Origin: Pedobacter sp. W3I1
GTDB taxonomy: Bacteria; Bacteroidota; Bacteroidia; Sphingobacteriales; Sphingobacteriaceae
Length of the DNA stretch: 64,000 bases
NCBI RefSeq assembly: GCF_030816015.1
Contig: NZ_JAUSXN010000001.1
Coordinates: 3,534,001 to 3,598,000 of the forward strand
Reading direction: 5' to 3'
The first letter of the stretch is position 1. The number at the start of each line of letters is the position of its first letter. The notes below the pieces were generated by a model that did not search any database, was not told the DNA's origin, and was given only the letters and a program-made list of their open reading frames with translations. Below, piece by piece: positions 18,863-28,045 of the stretch. Made by a program: the position numbers and the translations under genes.

Positions 18863-19953
18863 GACATGATGAGTTGCTCCCAGTTGGCAGAAATGCGTTC
18901 AATAGAATTTGTTTCATTGATTGATTTTGCTTTTTCTGAAAATTCACTTCTTAAATATCTGTTATTAAGTATTTTATCAATAGACAATGAAAGTCCTGCT
19001 ATATCTTCTTTAGCAACCAGAAGTCCGTTAATTCCGTGTTTGATAATCTCTGAAGGGCCGAATTCACAGTCCATTGCTACACAGGCACAGCCCATTCCCA
19101 TTGCTTCTACCAGCACATTAGGATAACCTTCACCCCTTGAAGAAAGCACAAAAACCTCAGCTTGTGCATAATAATCCTGCAGATTAGATTTAAAACCAAT
19201 CAGCTTAACTTTATCTTTGAGATTTAAATCGGCAATCTGTTTTTCGAGACTTCCTCTATCCGGTCCTTCTCCGGAGATTAAAAGATCAACATCAGTCAAT
19301 TCCAGTTTACTATAGGCTTCAATAAGGTTGTCGAAGCCTTTCTCGTGACATAATCTTCCGACAGAGAGTATAAATCTTTTACTATTAACGGCGGCTGCGT
19401 TTGAATGAGAAAAGTGATGGATTGGATTGTGTATGGTCTTAAAATTGTGCAGCTTTTCGAACTGTTTAATTCTTTTAAATCCTTTAAACATCTCAAATGC
19501 GGGCAAAACAATGGCTTTTGATTTCCTATAAATATGAAACACAACCCACTTCAACAATTTATTGTATTGATGTAATGTATAAACCGGCGCAGTTCTCTCC
19601 GAAACCAGGTAGGGCAAACCTAAAATCACACAACATAAACCAGCCCAAATATTTGCAGATGTCATAAAACAAATGGTACAAACTGGTTTTTCTTTCTTTA
19701 ATACAGAAAGTAACCGGTAAAAAGTTAGGTAAGCATATTTAAGCCTGTTTAAAAGAGTTTGATGACCTTTTCGCTCCACCAGGTTTATGATTTTAACTTT
19801 TTTATTTATTTCATACCTAACTTTAGCCGTGTTGAGACAAATCATGGTAACGCTGCAATTTTTATCGCTAAAGTGATTAGCCAGATTGCTAATTACCCGC
19901 TCAGCACCACCACCTTCTAAACTGTTGATTACGAAGCATAATTTAGTAGCCAT
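18859..19953 (-). CDS. GT4-family glycosyltransferase
   Basis: A 364-residue GT-B enzyme. The N-terminus FVINSLEGGGAERVISNLANHF and the donor-lobe blocks RFILSVGRLCHEKGFDNLIE, LISGEGPDRGSLEKQIADL and SSRGEGYPNVLVEAMGMG are the classical GT4 pattern (GalNAc/Glc transferases of the PglJ/PglH kind share them). Its stop overlaps the start of the polymerase gene by 4 bp, and it begins 6 bp after the GT2 gene. It acts on the lipid-linked repeat unit in the cytoplasm. The donor is unknown. Confidence 0.9.
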   Translation of the reverse strand: MATKLCFVINSLEGGGAERVISNLANHFSDKNCSVTMICLNTAKVRYEINKKVKIINLVERKGHQTLLNRLKYAYLTFYRLLSVLKKEKPVCTICFMTSANIWAGLCCVILGLPYLVSERTAPVYTLHQYNKLLKWVVFHIYRKSKAIVLPAFEMFKGFKRIKQFEKLHNFKTIHNPIHHFSHSNAAAVNSKRFILSVGRLCHEKGFDNLIEAYSKLELTDVDLLISGEGPDRGSLEKQIADLNLKDKVKLIGFKSNLQDYYAQAEVFVLSSRGEGYPNVLVEAMGMGCACVAMDCEFGPSEIIKHGINGLLVAKEDIAGLSLSIDKILNNRYLRSEFSEKAKSINETNSIERISANWEQLIMS

Positions 19954-19959
19954 TTCGAA

Positions 19960-20829
19960 TTAGTTTACAATCGTTTTAATGGTCTGGAAGGCGTTTCTAA
20001 ATGTTTTATATTTCACTTCGAAGAAGAAGTATTTTCTAAAGTAGAAGTACAAAAGCTTAGCTTTTTGCAAACCGGTATAAGTGAAAATTTTAATAATAAT
20101 ATAGAAATCGCTCAGTTGCATTTTTTTTAATGGAACATAAGACACCGGACTCCAGATACCACCGGGATGACGCCTGTAACAGCTCATTACTTCTGGCAAA
20201 ACATATACTTTTTTACCTGTTACCCAGGTGCAGTAAAGTTTCAATATCTTATCGCAGGCATAACATTTTAAAAGCCAGTCATTTTTGTAAAGGTTTCGAA
20301 TGGCGTCGATATTGCGATAAACAATAGTTGCTGTACATGTTTCGGCTTGTTTATTTACAATCAGATCGTTAAAGCTATACTGTAAAGGAACCGGGCTAAA
20401 ATCCATGTAAATCAGCTCAGTATCATCTGAATTAATTTCCCGAGTATAATGGCAACACATTACGTAATCAGGATTGTTTTCTAAAAAATCAACCTGTTTT
20501 TGCAGCTTGTATGGGTCTGTCCAATAATCGTCACCATCGCAAGTGGCCACATATTTCCCTCTGGTTTCTAAGGCCACGCGAATAACGTTTTTCGTCGCGC
20601 CGATATTCTGAGGTGCTTTTAAGCGCTTAATTTTACCAGGATACCTGGCAACATATTCGTCAATAATCTCTGTGGTTCCATCGGTAGAACAATCATCGCC
20701 AATAATAATTTCTGTTTTGAAATTGCATTTCTGCATCAGAAATCCATCCAGGGCTTTCGCAATAAATTTACTGTGGTTATAAGTGATGCAAAAAATGCTA
20801 ACCATTACATCTGTATCGTCTTGTTTCAT
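19960..20829 (-). CDS. GT2-family (GT-A) glycosyltransferase
   Basis: A 289-residue GT-A enzyme. VSIFCITYNHSKFIAKALDGFLMQ, IIIGDDCSTDGTTEIIDEY and the metal-binding CDGDDYWTDPYKLQKQVDFL (a DxD-type motif) are all visible. This subgroup often carries the last conserved block CYRRHPGGIWS. It is not membrane-anchored. It lies between the aminotransferase at 20844 (14 bp) and the GT4 gene at 18859. It adds one sugar by inversion; the donor cannot be read. Confidence 0.9.
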   Translation of the reverse strand: MKQDDTDVMVSIFCITYNHSKFIAKALDGFLMQKCNFKTEIIIGDDCSTDGTTEIIDEYVARYPGKIKRLKAPQNIGATKNVIRVALETRGKYVATCDGDDYWTDPYKLQKQVDFLENNPDYVMCCHYTREINSDDTELIYMDFSPVPLQYSFNDLIVNKQAETCTATIVYRNIDAIRNLYKNDWLLKCYACDKILKLYCTWVTGKKVYVLPEVMSCYRRHPGGIWSPVSYVPLKKMQLSDFYIIIKIFTYTGLQKAKLLYFYFRKYFFFEVKYKTFRNAFQTIKTIVN

Positions 20830-20843
20830 AATAGAAGCTGCTC

Positions 20844-22001
20844 TTAATTGCCATTAACTACCATGCCTATACTGCCATTAACCAACGTGCCATAATCGGC
20901 AAGTTTAAGCACTTGTTTTTTGCGGTAATTCTGCGTTCTCAAAATAATCCTGACCACTAAATCCTGATCGGCACTGGTTAAGGTATGGTAAAGTGGTAAA
21001 CACATAATGCGTCTTGAAATAGAATCGCAGATTGGCATATTTACCTTGTCGATATATGGCAAGGCCGATAAAGAAGGATAAAAATATCGTCTGCAATACA
21101 CCTGAACGAGTTCTAACTGTTTCATGCAATCGAGCATAATTTCTTCTGATCGGAATATTACAGGATAGTAAGCGTAATTAAATTCCGTATCGCCTTGAAT
21201 AACTTGAAACTGGGCCTCAATTTTATTCAGCCGCATTTCGTAATGCAGTGATAGTTCTTTGCGTTTACTTAAAATCTGATCGATATGCTTTAAATTGCAA
21301 AGGCCCATTGCGGCGTGAAATTCGGAGTTTTTAGCATTGGTGCCGACCTCTGAAAAAGTATCTACCCCACTATAACCGAAATTACGCATCAGCGCCATTC
21401 GCTTTAAAATTTCAGGATCTTGAGTAAAAACAGCCCCACCTTCAATGGTATGAAAGAGTTTTGTAGCATGGAAACTTGTTGTACTTATATCGCCATAAGC
21501 GAAAATAGATTTGCCTTTATATTTTGTACCAAAACAATGAGCGGCATCGTAAATTACTTTTAATCGATGTTTTTTTGCAATGCGATCTATCGCTTCGATA
21601 TCGCAGGGGTTTCCAAAAACATGCGTAGCTAAAATTGCAGAGGTATTGGGCGTAATCGCTGCTTCAATTTTATTAGGATCTATATTGAGTGTATCTTCAT
21701 TAATATCAACAAAAACAGGTTTACAGCCTTGCCAAATAATACTGCTGGTGGTTGCTACAAAAGAAAATGGTGTGGTAATAATTTCACCTTTAACTTCTAA
21801 AGCCTGTATGGCCAGTTGTAATGCGATAGTACCATTGGTTACATATAACAAATGTGGTAGCCCTAAGTATTGCTGTAACTTTAACTCCAGCTCATTTACT
21901 AACGGACCATTATTGGTGAGCCACTGTCTGGCCCAAATGCTACTTACATAGCTTTTAAAATCTGCCTGTTTTGGCAAAAAGGGTTTAGTTACAGGTATCA
22001 T
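20844..22001 (-). CDS. DegT/DnrJ/EryC1 sugar aminotransferase
   Basis: A 385-residue PLP enzyme with the family N-terminus IPVTKPFLPKQADFKSYVSS and LTNNGPLVNELELKLQ. The PLP aspartate is in VIYDAAHCFGTKYKGK and the Schiff-base lysine in FHATKLFHTIEGGAVF. This form resembles VioA/WecE-like enzymes that act on dTDP- or UDP-4-keto-6-deoxyhexoses. It overlaps the flippase gene by 4 bp (ATGA), which implies translational coupling. A second full-length DegT enzyme at 16315 suggests two different amino sugars in the repeat unit. Confidence 0.9.
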   Translation of the reverse strand: MIPVTKPFLPKQADFKSYVSSIWARQWLTNNGPLVNELELKLQQYLGLPHLLYVTNGTIALQLAIQALEVKGEIITTPFSFVATTSSIIWQGCKPVFVDINEDTLNIDPNKIEAAITPNTSAILATHVFGNPCDIEAIDRIAKKHRLKVIYDAAHCFGTKYKGKSIFAYGDISTTSFHATKLFHTIEGGAVFTQDPEILKRMALMRNFGYSGVDTFSEVGTNAKNSEFHAAMGLCNLKHIDQILSKRKELSLHYEMRLNKIEAQFQVIQGDTEFNYAYYPVIFRSEEIMLDCMKQLELVQVYCRRYFYPSLSALPYIDKVNMPICDSISRRIMCLPLYHTLTSADQDLVVRIILRTQNYRKKQVLKLADYGTLVNGSIGMVVNGN

Positions 22002-23440
22002 TGTTTGAGAATTAATTGTTTAAAATCAACGAGGGCAGCTAGTTTGATGCTGCTACTTATACCGAGGTAAAAACTGCCATAGATAATGCTTATGCCAATA
22101 ATGCGGAAAACATTGTTGAGGTGATAATGTGCTAAACACCATGCATCAAGGTAATAGCAAGCAATACCTAACAGGCTAGATAACATTAAAATAGGTAAGA
22201 TATCTTGAAGCTGTTCTTTAAGTGGGTAATTGATTAATTTACCGCTATATGTTGAATTGATATAGTAAGCAAAACCAGTAAAGAAGAGTTGAAAATATAG
22301 CAGCCCCATAATGCCAAATGGAATTACACATATAATTCCGATTACACTAAGCACCTTTTTTATAATTTCTAATTTCAAAAACTGCCCGCTATGACCCTTA
22401 ACTTTTAAAATGTTCAGGTTATATGCATGTACGGGATATAGGATACCTGCAATACATAAAATCTGAAAATAAGGTACAGAAGGCAGCCATTTATCGGTTA
22501 AGAGCAAGGAGATTAAAGGTTGAGCAATAAGCGCCAAAAATATCAGGATGGGCGCATTCCAAAACAATACCTGCTGCATTAACCTTCGGTAAACCATTTT
22601 AAGTTTTGCATCGTCATTGCTGATGTTCGAAAACATAGGATAGGTTACCTTACTAATTGCTGTAGAAATAATACCTATAGGCAATTGACTTAAACTATCT
22701 GCCCTGGCATAAAACCCCAATTGGGCTGCAGCATAAAAGCGACCTATAATTACGGTATATAGATTTTGATAGATGGTATCCAACAAACCAGAAAGCGTCA
22801 TCTTATAGCCAAAATGAAAATGCTTTCTGAAACTTTTTTTATTAAAAATCAATCGTGGCCGCCAATCTGAATAAAACCAATGCAATACGGTAGAAATACT
22901 CGCGCTGAGCAAACTCATCCAAACCAGACTCCAGGTTCCATAACCATTTTTTGCAAGGTAAATACCTAAACAACCACCCAATATTACTGCAGGTATTTGA
23001 ATTACCGTTTGCAGTTTAAATTTCATTTCCTTCGTTAATAAAGTACTTTGGATGCTGAAAAAGGCATTAATTAAAAAAGTTAATCCATAAACCCTGACAA
23101 TATTGGTAAGCAAGGGCTGCCTGTAAAAACTAGCAATTAGCGGTGCTGCAAAGAACAAAACACCATACACGATGATGCTTCCGAACAGGTTAAAAAAAAA
23201 TATAGTAGAAAAATCCTTTTGTCCTGCGGTCCTTGTCCGGATTAGTGACGATGTTAATCCGCTATCCATTAACGAATTGCCTACAGCAATAAAAATAGAG
23301 AGCATTGCGATTAAGCCAAATTCTGCAGGGCTTAACAAGCGGGCCAATATGATGGTAACGAACAGGCTTATGAATTTAACACTAAACTGCTGTCCAATCG
23401 ACCATATAATGCCCGATCGCGCTTTATATGTTAAATTCAT
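21998..23440 (-). CDS. wzx: Wzx-type polysaccharide flippase (MOP superfamily)
   Basis: A 480-residue protein with about twelve to fourteen membrane spans. The N-terminus GIIWSIGQQFSVKFISLFVTIILARLL and the LLSPAEFGLIAM block are typical of the lipopolysaccharide-biosynthesis/RfbX-like branch, and YARADSLSQLPIGIISTAISKVTYPMFS is the conserved mid-protein stretch. It should flip the undecaprenyl-linked repeat unit across the inner membrane. It follows the UDP-sugar dehydrogenase by 4 bp and overlaps the aminotransferase by 4 bp. Confidence 0.92.
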   Translation of the reverse strand: MNLTYKARSGIIWSIGQQFSVKFISLFVTIILARLLSPAEFGLIAMLSIFIAVGNSLMDSGLTSSLIRTRTAGQKDFSTIFFFNLFGSIIVYGVLFFAAPLIASFYRQPLLTNIVRVYGLTFLINAFFSIQSTLLTKEMKFKLQTVIQIPAVILGGCLGIYLAKNGYGTWSLVWMSLLSASISTVLHWFYSDWRPRLIFNKKSFRKHFHFGYKMTLSGLLDTIYQNLYTVIIGRFYAAAQLGFYARADSLSQLPIGIISTAISKVTYPMFSNISNDDAKLKMVYRRLMQQVLFWNAPILIFLALIAQPLISLLLTDKWLPSVPYFQILCIAGILYPVHAYNLNILKVKGHSGQFLKLEIIKKVLSVIGIICVIPFGIMGLLYFQLFFTGFAYYINSTYSGKLINYPLKEQLQDILPILMLSSLLGIACYYLDAWCLAHYHLNNVFRIIGISIIYGSFYLGISSSIKLAALVDFKQLILKQ

Positions 23441-23444
23441 GACC

Positions 23445-24743
23445 TTACAATCGAACCGTTTCTATTGATTTTGGTAATACCGCTTTGATATCGTACACCA
23501 CACATGCTGGTTTACGCAATGCTGTAATATTTAAATTATTGAAAGCTTCGTGTGCTACTGCCAGTATAATTCCATCGTACTTTCTGGTTTTTGATGAACC
23601 ATTTTCGCAGATAATGCCATAGTTATGGTTGGCCTGATCGGCATTTGCCCAGGGATCATGAATGGTTACTTTAACTTTATATTCTTCCAACCGTCTTACA
23701 ATATCAATTACTTTGGTATTGCGTACATCAGGGCAGTTTTCTTTAAATGTAAAACCCAACACCAGGACTTCTGCTCCTACAATGTGGATGTTTTTAGCGA
23801 TCATTTTTTTGATGATCTGATCAGCTACATATTTACCCATTCCATCGTTTACACGTCGGCCGGCTAAAATAATTTCAGGATGATAACCAGCTTCTTGTGC
23901 TTTTTGGGCCAGATAGTACGGATCTACACCAATACAATGCCCACCAACCAAGCCTGGTTTAAAATTTAGAAAATTCCATTTGGTTCCAGCCGCGGCTAAA
24001 ACTTCAGAAGTATCGATGCCAATCTGGTTAAAAATCATAGCCAATTCGTTTACAAAAGCAATATTGATATCGCGCTGGGCATTTTCAATTACTTTAGCCG
24101 CTTCGGCCACTTTAATGGATGAAGCTTTATAAGTTCCGGCTGTAATTACCGACCGGTACAGCTCATCTATTTTTTCGGCGGCTTCGGGGGTAGAACCTGA
24201 TGTGATTTTTAAGATATTGGCAACAGTATGTTCTTTATCTCCAGGATTAATACGTTCAGGAGAATAACCAGCAAAAAAATCTTTATTGAAAATTAAACCA
24301 GATCCTTTTTCTAGAATAGGCACGCATTCGTCTTCAGTTACACCGGGATATACTGTTGATTCATAAACTACTATATCACCTTTCTTTAAAACTTTAGCTA
24401 CAACCGTACTTGCTTTAATTAAAGGCGTTAAATCTGGTCTGTTGTTCTTATCTACAGGCGTTGGCACTGTAACAATGTAAACCGACGAGCTGCGTAATTT
24501 TTCGATTTCATTGGTACAGTACAGGCCTTTTAAAGTTGTGCATTCGAACGTTAAAACCTCATTTAATTCAGCTTCATTCACTTCCAATGTATTGTCATAT
24601 CCGGCTTTTAATTCTGCAATCCTGCTCTGGTTAATGTCAAAGCCAAATACTTTGTATTTTTTAGCAAATTCTACTGCCAACGGTAAGCCAACGTAGCCAA
24701 GGCCGATTACCGCCATTTTCAGATTATCTTCAGCGTTATACAT
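23445..24743 (-). CDS. UDP-N-acetyl-sugar 6-dehydrogenase (TviB/WbpO type)
   Basis: A 432-residue nucleotide-sugar dehydrogenase. The NAD motif [13 protein letters not shown] is at about 14-26, the substrate block [10 protein letters not shown] at about 128-137, and the catalytic cysteine is Cys270 in [18 protein letters not shown]. The DNTLEV stretch near residue 50 is typical of the TviB/WbpO branch that oxidises UDP-GlcNAc or UDP-GalNAc to the uronic acid, rather than of UDP-glucose dehydrogenases. With the epimerase at 9543 and the amidotransferase at 12747 it would supply an N-acetyl-hexosaminuronic acid or its amide. The start overlaps the antiterminator gene by 8 bp. Confidence 0.9.
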   Translation of the reverse strand: MYNAEDNLKMAVIGLGYVGLPLAVEFAKKYKVFGFDINQSRIAELKAGYDNTLEVNEAELNEVLTFECTTLKGLYCTNEIEKLRSSSVYIVTVPTPVDKNNRPDLTPLIKASTVVAKVLKKGDIVVYESTVYPGVTEDECVPILEKGSGLIFNKDFFAGYSPERINPGDKEHTVANILKITSGSTPEAAEKIDELYRSVITAGTYKASSIKVAEAAKVIENAQRDINIAFVNELAMIFNQIGIDTSEVLAAAGTKWNFLNFKPGLVGGHCIGVDPYYLAQKAQEAGYHPEIILAGRRVNDGMGKYVADQIIKKMIAKNIHIVGAEVLVLGFTFKENCPDVRNTKVIDIVRRLEEYKVKVTIHDPWANADQANHNYGIICENGSSKTRKYDGIILAVAHEAFNNLNITALRKPACVVYDIKAVLPKSIETVRL

Positions 24744-25284
24744 AATGTTGTTGCGTATTTACGGTTAATGTTAGGTTGCTTATGGGCACTCTGGTAACTA
24801 AAGCGCAGTCTAAATGATCGAATGACATTAAAACATACTTACCTTGGATCTGGATCACCTCTCCTTCCTGGTTATGGAAAAGACCATTACTGATCCGAAC
24901 ACGGTCTCCTTTCGAAACACCGGTTAAACTCACCACGTCTACATCATTGTAGGTATCCATAATCTGTTTTAACTTATCAATCTCACCATCCCGAACTACT
25001 GCAGGTTTACCCATGTAGTTAATGAAGTTTAAAACCCCCAGCGTATACCTGATTTTGTAACCCTCTCTTTCATCTATTTTCACAAATACGTACCCGGTAA
25101 AAAGTGGAAGGCTAACTACTTTCTTTCTATCGGCCCATTGATTTTCTACATTACGAACAGGGCAAAAAGATTCGAAACCTTGCTCTTGCAGCATACGATC
25201 GACTTTTTTCTCCCAGCGGGGACGAGTATAGATCACAAACCATTTTTTTGCGAACGAGGGCCTGATGTTAATTGTAGATTCCAT
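24736..25284 (-). CDS. UpxY-family transcription antiterminator (NusG paralogue)
   Basis: A 182-residue specialised NusG paralogue. The NGN domain begins [20 protein letters not shown] and includes [13 protein letters not shown]; the C-terminal KOW region is [20 protein letters not shown]. In Bacteroides, UpxY proteins are encoded first in each capsule operon and prevent early termination in its leader. Here the gene follows wza-wzc and is itself preceded by a 450-bp untranslated region with repeated hairpins, the likely site of action. It overlaps the dehydrogenase gene by 8 bp. Family confidence is high; the target site is inference. Confidence 0.9.
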   Translation of the reverse strand: MESTINIRPSFAKKWFVIYTRPRWEKKVDRMLQEQGFESFCPVRNVENQWADRKKVVSLPLFTGYVFVKIDEREGYKIRYTLGVLNFINYMGKPAVVRDGEIDKLKQIMDTYNDVDVVSLTGVSKGDRVRISNGLFHNQEGEVIQIQGKYVLMSFDHLDCALVTRVPISNLTLTVNTQQHYV

Positions 25285-25335
25285 TTTTTTTGATGGGGTT
25301 ATGTTTATTGATTAATTTTTTTAAACTGTTAGAAC

Positions 25336-25377
25336 CGGTTAATTGCAATTTGTATTTCCCGATTAACCAATTAACCG
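25336..25377 (-). repeat. 10-bp perfect inverted repeat near the antiterminator start
   Basis: CGGTTAATTG at 25336-25345 is matched exactly by CAATTAACCG at 25368-25377, with a 22-nt loop. In the transcript it would form a stem about 50 nt before the start codon of the UpxY-type gene. Further GGTTAA copies occur inside and just upstream of it. It could act on transcription or on ribosome access. Confidence 0.6.
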
Positions 25378-25423
25378 CTTTACACAGTTAACCATTAAAC
25401 ACTATTCTAAATTTGTTTGCTCA

Positions 25424-25455
25424 CCGGATACAGCTTCGCTATATCACTTACATGA
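25424..25455 (-). repeat. Leader hairpin repeat, downstream copy (32 bp)
   Basis: Exact copy of the sequence at 25508-25539; the two start 84 bp apart. Read on the minus strand, the core is an 8-bp stem with a GAA triloop. It lies in the antiterminator leader. Confidence 0.8.
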
Positions 25456-25507
25456 TAGCTATTGGTTAATTATTTTAAATCGTATGCTAAACCCCTTATT
25501 AAGTGGG

Positions 25508-25539
25508 CCGGATACAGCTTCGCTATATCACTTACATGA
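25508..25539 (-). repeat. Leader hairpin repeat, upstream copy (32 bp)
   Basis: Exact copy of the sequence at 25424-25455. Conservation covers all 32 bases, including bases outside the predicted stem, while the flanks differ completely. Confidence 0.8.
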
Positions 25540-25734
25540 CAATTTTACTTTCAAATCTTAACTTTTGCTTTTTAGGCAAATGGCAATCTAATCAGGAGTT
25601 GTTTACAGGCAGTAAATGCTTTAATCGATGCTCAGTTTAAGCATCCTGGCTTTATTGTTTGTAAACGGAATTAAATCGTTTGGGGACGTTTATTTGGTAA
25701 AAGGTATTGGTATTCTCTTTTAAAACAAGTAGCT

Positions 25735-28023
25735 TTAGTTTGCCATGGCATAACCATAACCACCATAACTGTATTTTTGGTTTTTCTCTCTTTTGGCATC
25801 GTTAAAAACAACCATCGGATTTTTAAGTTTATTGTTATCGCAAATGTCTTTCAATATGGCTAGCTGGTATTTATTGGTATAGTTATACCGCACCAGATAA
25901 ATGCTTACATCGGCATATTCGGCTAAACTAAAGGCATCGGCCACCTGGCCAACCGGCGAAGTATCGATAATGATGTAATCGAACCTTTCTTTCAGTTCAT
26001 CAAATAATAGATCCATTTTAGGACTCATCATTACCTCAGCAGGATTTTCAGGCGATTGGCCACATCCAATAACAGAAATGTTCTCAGAAACATTGGTGGG
26101 TTTAATAATATCATCTAACACAGATTCACCAATTAAATAGTCAGTTAACCCGGTAGTTTGTTGTAAACCAACCTTATTCAAGAGATCAGGTTTTCTTAAA
26201 TCGAACTCCAGTACAACCACTTTTTTATCAAGCATACCTAAGGTGGTAGCCAGATTTACACTAAAGAATGTTTTACCCTCTCCTTTCATACTAGAGGTAA
26301 CCAACATTACTTTATTTTCGATATTGTTAGACATCAGTCCTAAATTCATTCTGATATACCTAAACAACTCTGATATGGTAGAACGGTTATCTTTTTGAAA
26401 CACAATGGTACTTTTATCGAGGTTATGAGAAAGTTCACCCAGCATTTTTGCGCCTGTTAACTCAATAGTACTGGCATCTTGTACCTTATTGTTAAAAAAT
26501 CCTTTTGCATAAATTACCCCAGCCGGAACAAAAAAACCAAAAATAAACCCACACAGGTACAAAAGTGGCTGCTTAGGGCTATCTGGTATAGTATTGTAAG
26601 CCGGTTTATCTACCACTTGTGAGGTTGGAACGGTAGCAGAAAGTGATAAAGCAGTTTCCTCTCTTTTTTGCAACAAATATTTATATAAACCTGATTTTAC
26701 GCTTTGTTCACGGCTTCTTTCCAATAAACCACGCTCTATTGTAGGTACCGATTTAATTTTATTGTCGAATTGAGAGTAGTTGGCACTCAGGTTATTTCTT
26801 TCAATAACAAAACCTTGCTTAATGCTGGATAGGTTTTCCAAAATATTAGTTTTTAAGCTTGCTATTTGTTCGTTAAGGTTTAGTACCAAGGGATTTTCTG
26901 CGTTGGCGGTACGCAGCATCCTGTTTCTTTCCAATTGCAGATCGTTAAATTTTGAAATTAATGAATTCAAAATCGGATCTTTTAAACCCATTGCACTCGG
27001 AGCCAGGTTAAACTGACTTTGTTTACCTCTGAAATAATTTTCGATAGACCGCAATAACCTCAGTTGTACTGAAGATGTTTCTAATAATTGATTATATTCT
27101 CCTGAGCGTGCAGCATTCATCTGCGCATCCATATTAACATCAGTAACACGGTTTTGTTGTTTGTAGCTCTCTACATCCTCTTCAGTACCTGTAAGATCTG
27201 CAACCAGGTATTTCAGGCGGTTATCGATGAATTTAATGGTATTTCGGGCAATGGTATTTTTATTATTAACGTTGTTAATATTATAGGTTTCAATCAGATC
27301 GTTAAGAATATCAATTCCACGCTGTGGAACAACATCGTTCAAACTAATGGTAATGGTATTGGCATCTTTAACAACCGGAACTATCTTTAATGAAACCAGG
27401 TTATAAGCCTCTGTCATTTTATAGAGGTTTTTAAACTGCAGTTTAATTTTACCAAATTCTGCTTTAAAAGCCGGACCTTTATTTATTTTAATGGCGTAAT
27501 TTTTAGTATTAATGGTATCGCCATACTTCACAATATTAGTATTCAGGCTGTCCTGAATGATGTAAGAGATTTCATCCAGATAAGAAACATTAATTTTTCT
27601 GGCGTAGGCGCCATTTTTTAAACTGATAGCGGTAACTACAAGTGGCGAGGTTTTTCCGTAAAGCTCTTTTTCCCTGATCCCCTCTTTTTTAAAATAGGCG
27701 GTTTCTAAGTTTAGTTTTTTTAATACCTTAAAAATCAAATCTCTCGACCTTAAAATCTCAATTTCATTATCAACCGTTTTAACCGTTTGAAACATATTAA
27801 GATCGCTGAAAGCGGTACTGTTAGACATTGCTGCACCATTTTTATCATCAGAGATTAAAAGTGTACTGCTTACCTTGTATTTTGGCGGGGTAACGTATAC
27901 AAAAGCATATACAGCAGCCATAGAAATCATGATACTGATTAAGAAATAGTGCCAGTTCCTGGCAAATCTTGTCATAGTTTCTGCAAAATCTTTTGCGCCA
28001 CCATTTGTACTTTGTTTAAGCAT
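25735..28023 (-). CDS. wzc: Wzc-type tyrosine autokinase / polysaccharide co-polymerase
   Basis: A 762-residue PCP-2a protein. Wzz-type membrane spans lie at about 25-45 and 487-507, with a long periplasmic, partly coiled-coil part between them. The cytoplasmic BY-kinase domain has Walker A SSMKGEGKT (577-585), Walker A' VLEFDLRKPD (604-613) and Walker B IIIDTSP (684-690). The C-terminus ends in a tyrosine cluster (Tyr751, 753, 756, 758), the usual autophosphorylation site. It controls chain length and export together with Wza. It lies 22 bp after wza; the next gene downstream is separated by the 450-bp leader. Confidence 0.95.
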   Translation of the reverse strand: MLKQSTNGGAKDFAETMTRFARNWHYFLISIMISMAAVYAFVYVTPPKYKVSSTLLISDDKNGAAMSNSTAFSDLNMFQTVKTVDNEIEILRSRDLIFKVLKKLNLETAYFKKEGIREKELYGKTSPLVVTAISLKNGAYARKINVSYLDEISYIIQDSLNTNIVKYGDTINTKNYAIKINKGPAFKAEFGKIKLQFKNLYKMTEAYNLVSLKIVPVVKDANTITISLNDVVPQRGIDILNDLIETYNINNVNNKNTIARNTIKFIDNRLKYLVADLTGTEEDVESYKQQNRVTDVNMDAQMNAARSGEYNQLLETSSVQLRLLRSIENYFRGKQSQFNLAPSAMGLKDPILNSLISKFNDLQLERNRMLRTANAENPLVLNLNEQIASLKTNILENLSSIKQGFVIERNNLSANYSQFDNKIKSVPTIERGLLERSREQSVKSGLYKYLLQKREETALSLSATVPTSQVVDKPAYNTIPDSPKQPLLYLCGFIFGFFVPAGVIYAKGFFNNKVQDASTIELTGAKMLGELSHNLDKSTIVFQKDNRSTISELFRYIRMNLGLMSNNIENKVMLVTSSMKGEGKTFFSVNLATTLGMLDKKVVVLEFDLRKPDLLNKVGLQQTTGLTDYLIGESVLDDIIKPTNVSENISVIGCGQSPENPAEVMMSPKMDLLFDELKERFDYIIIDTSPVGQVADAFSLAEYADVSIYLVRYNYTNKYQLAILKDICDNNKLKNPMVVFNDAKREKNQKYSYGGYGYAMAN

Positions 28024-28045
28024 GATATAATGTTTTAAGAGACGT

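Larger units (their letters stand above)
25285..25734 (-). promoter_or_regulatory. Structured leader between wzc and the antiterminator gene
   Basis: There is no gene in these 450 bp. On the transcribed strand, from upstream to downstream, one sees a hairpin with a perfect 6-bp stem (25627-25632 with 25640-25645, 7-nt loop), two exact copies of a 32-bp repeat (25508-25539 and 25424-25455), and a 10-bp perfect inverted repeat (25336-25345 with 25368-25377) about 50 bp before the antiterminator start. Each 32-bp copy can fold its core GATATAGC-GAA-GCTGTATC into an 8-bp stem (one G-U pair) with a GAA loop. I see no TAnnTTTG box at good spacing, so a promoter is not claimed. The arrangement is what one expects of an attenuation/antitermination leader. 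Confidence 0.6.
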
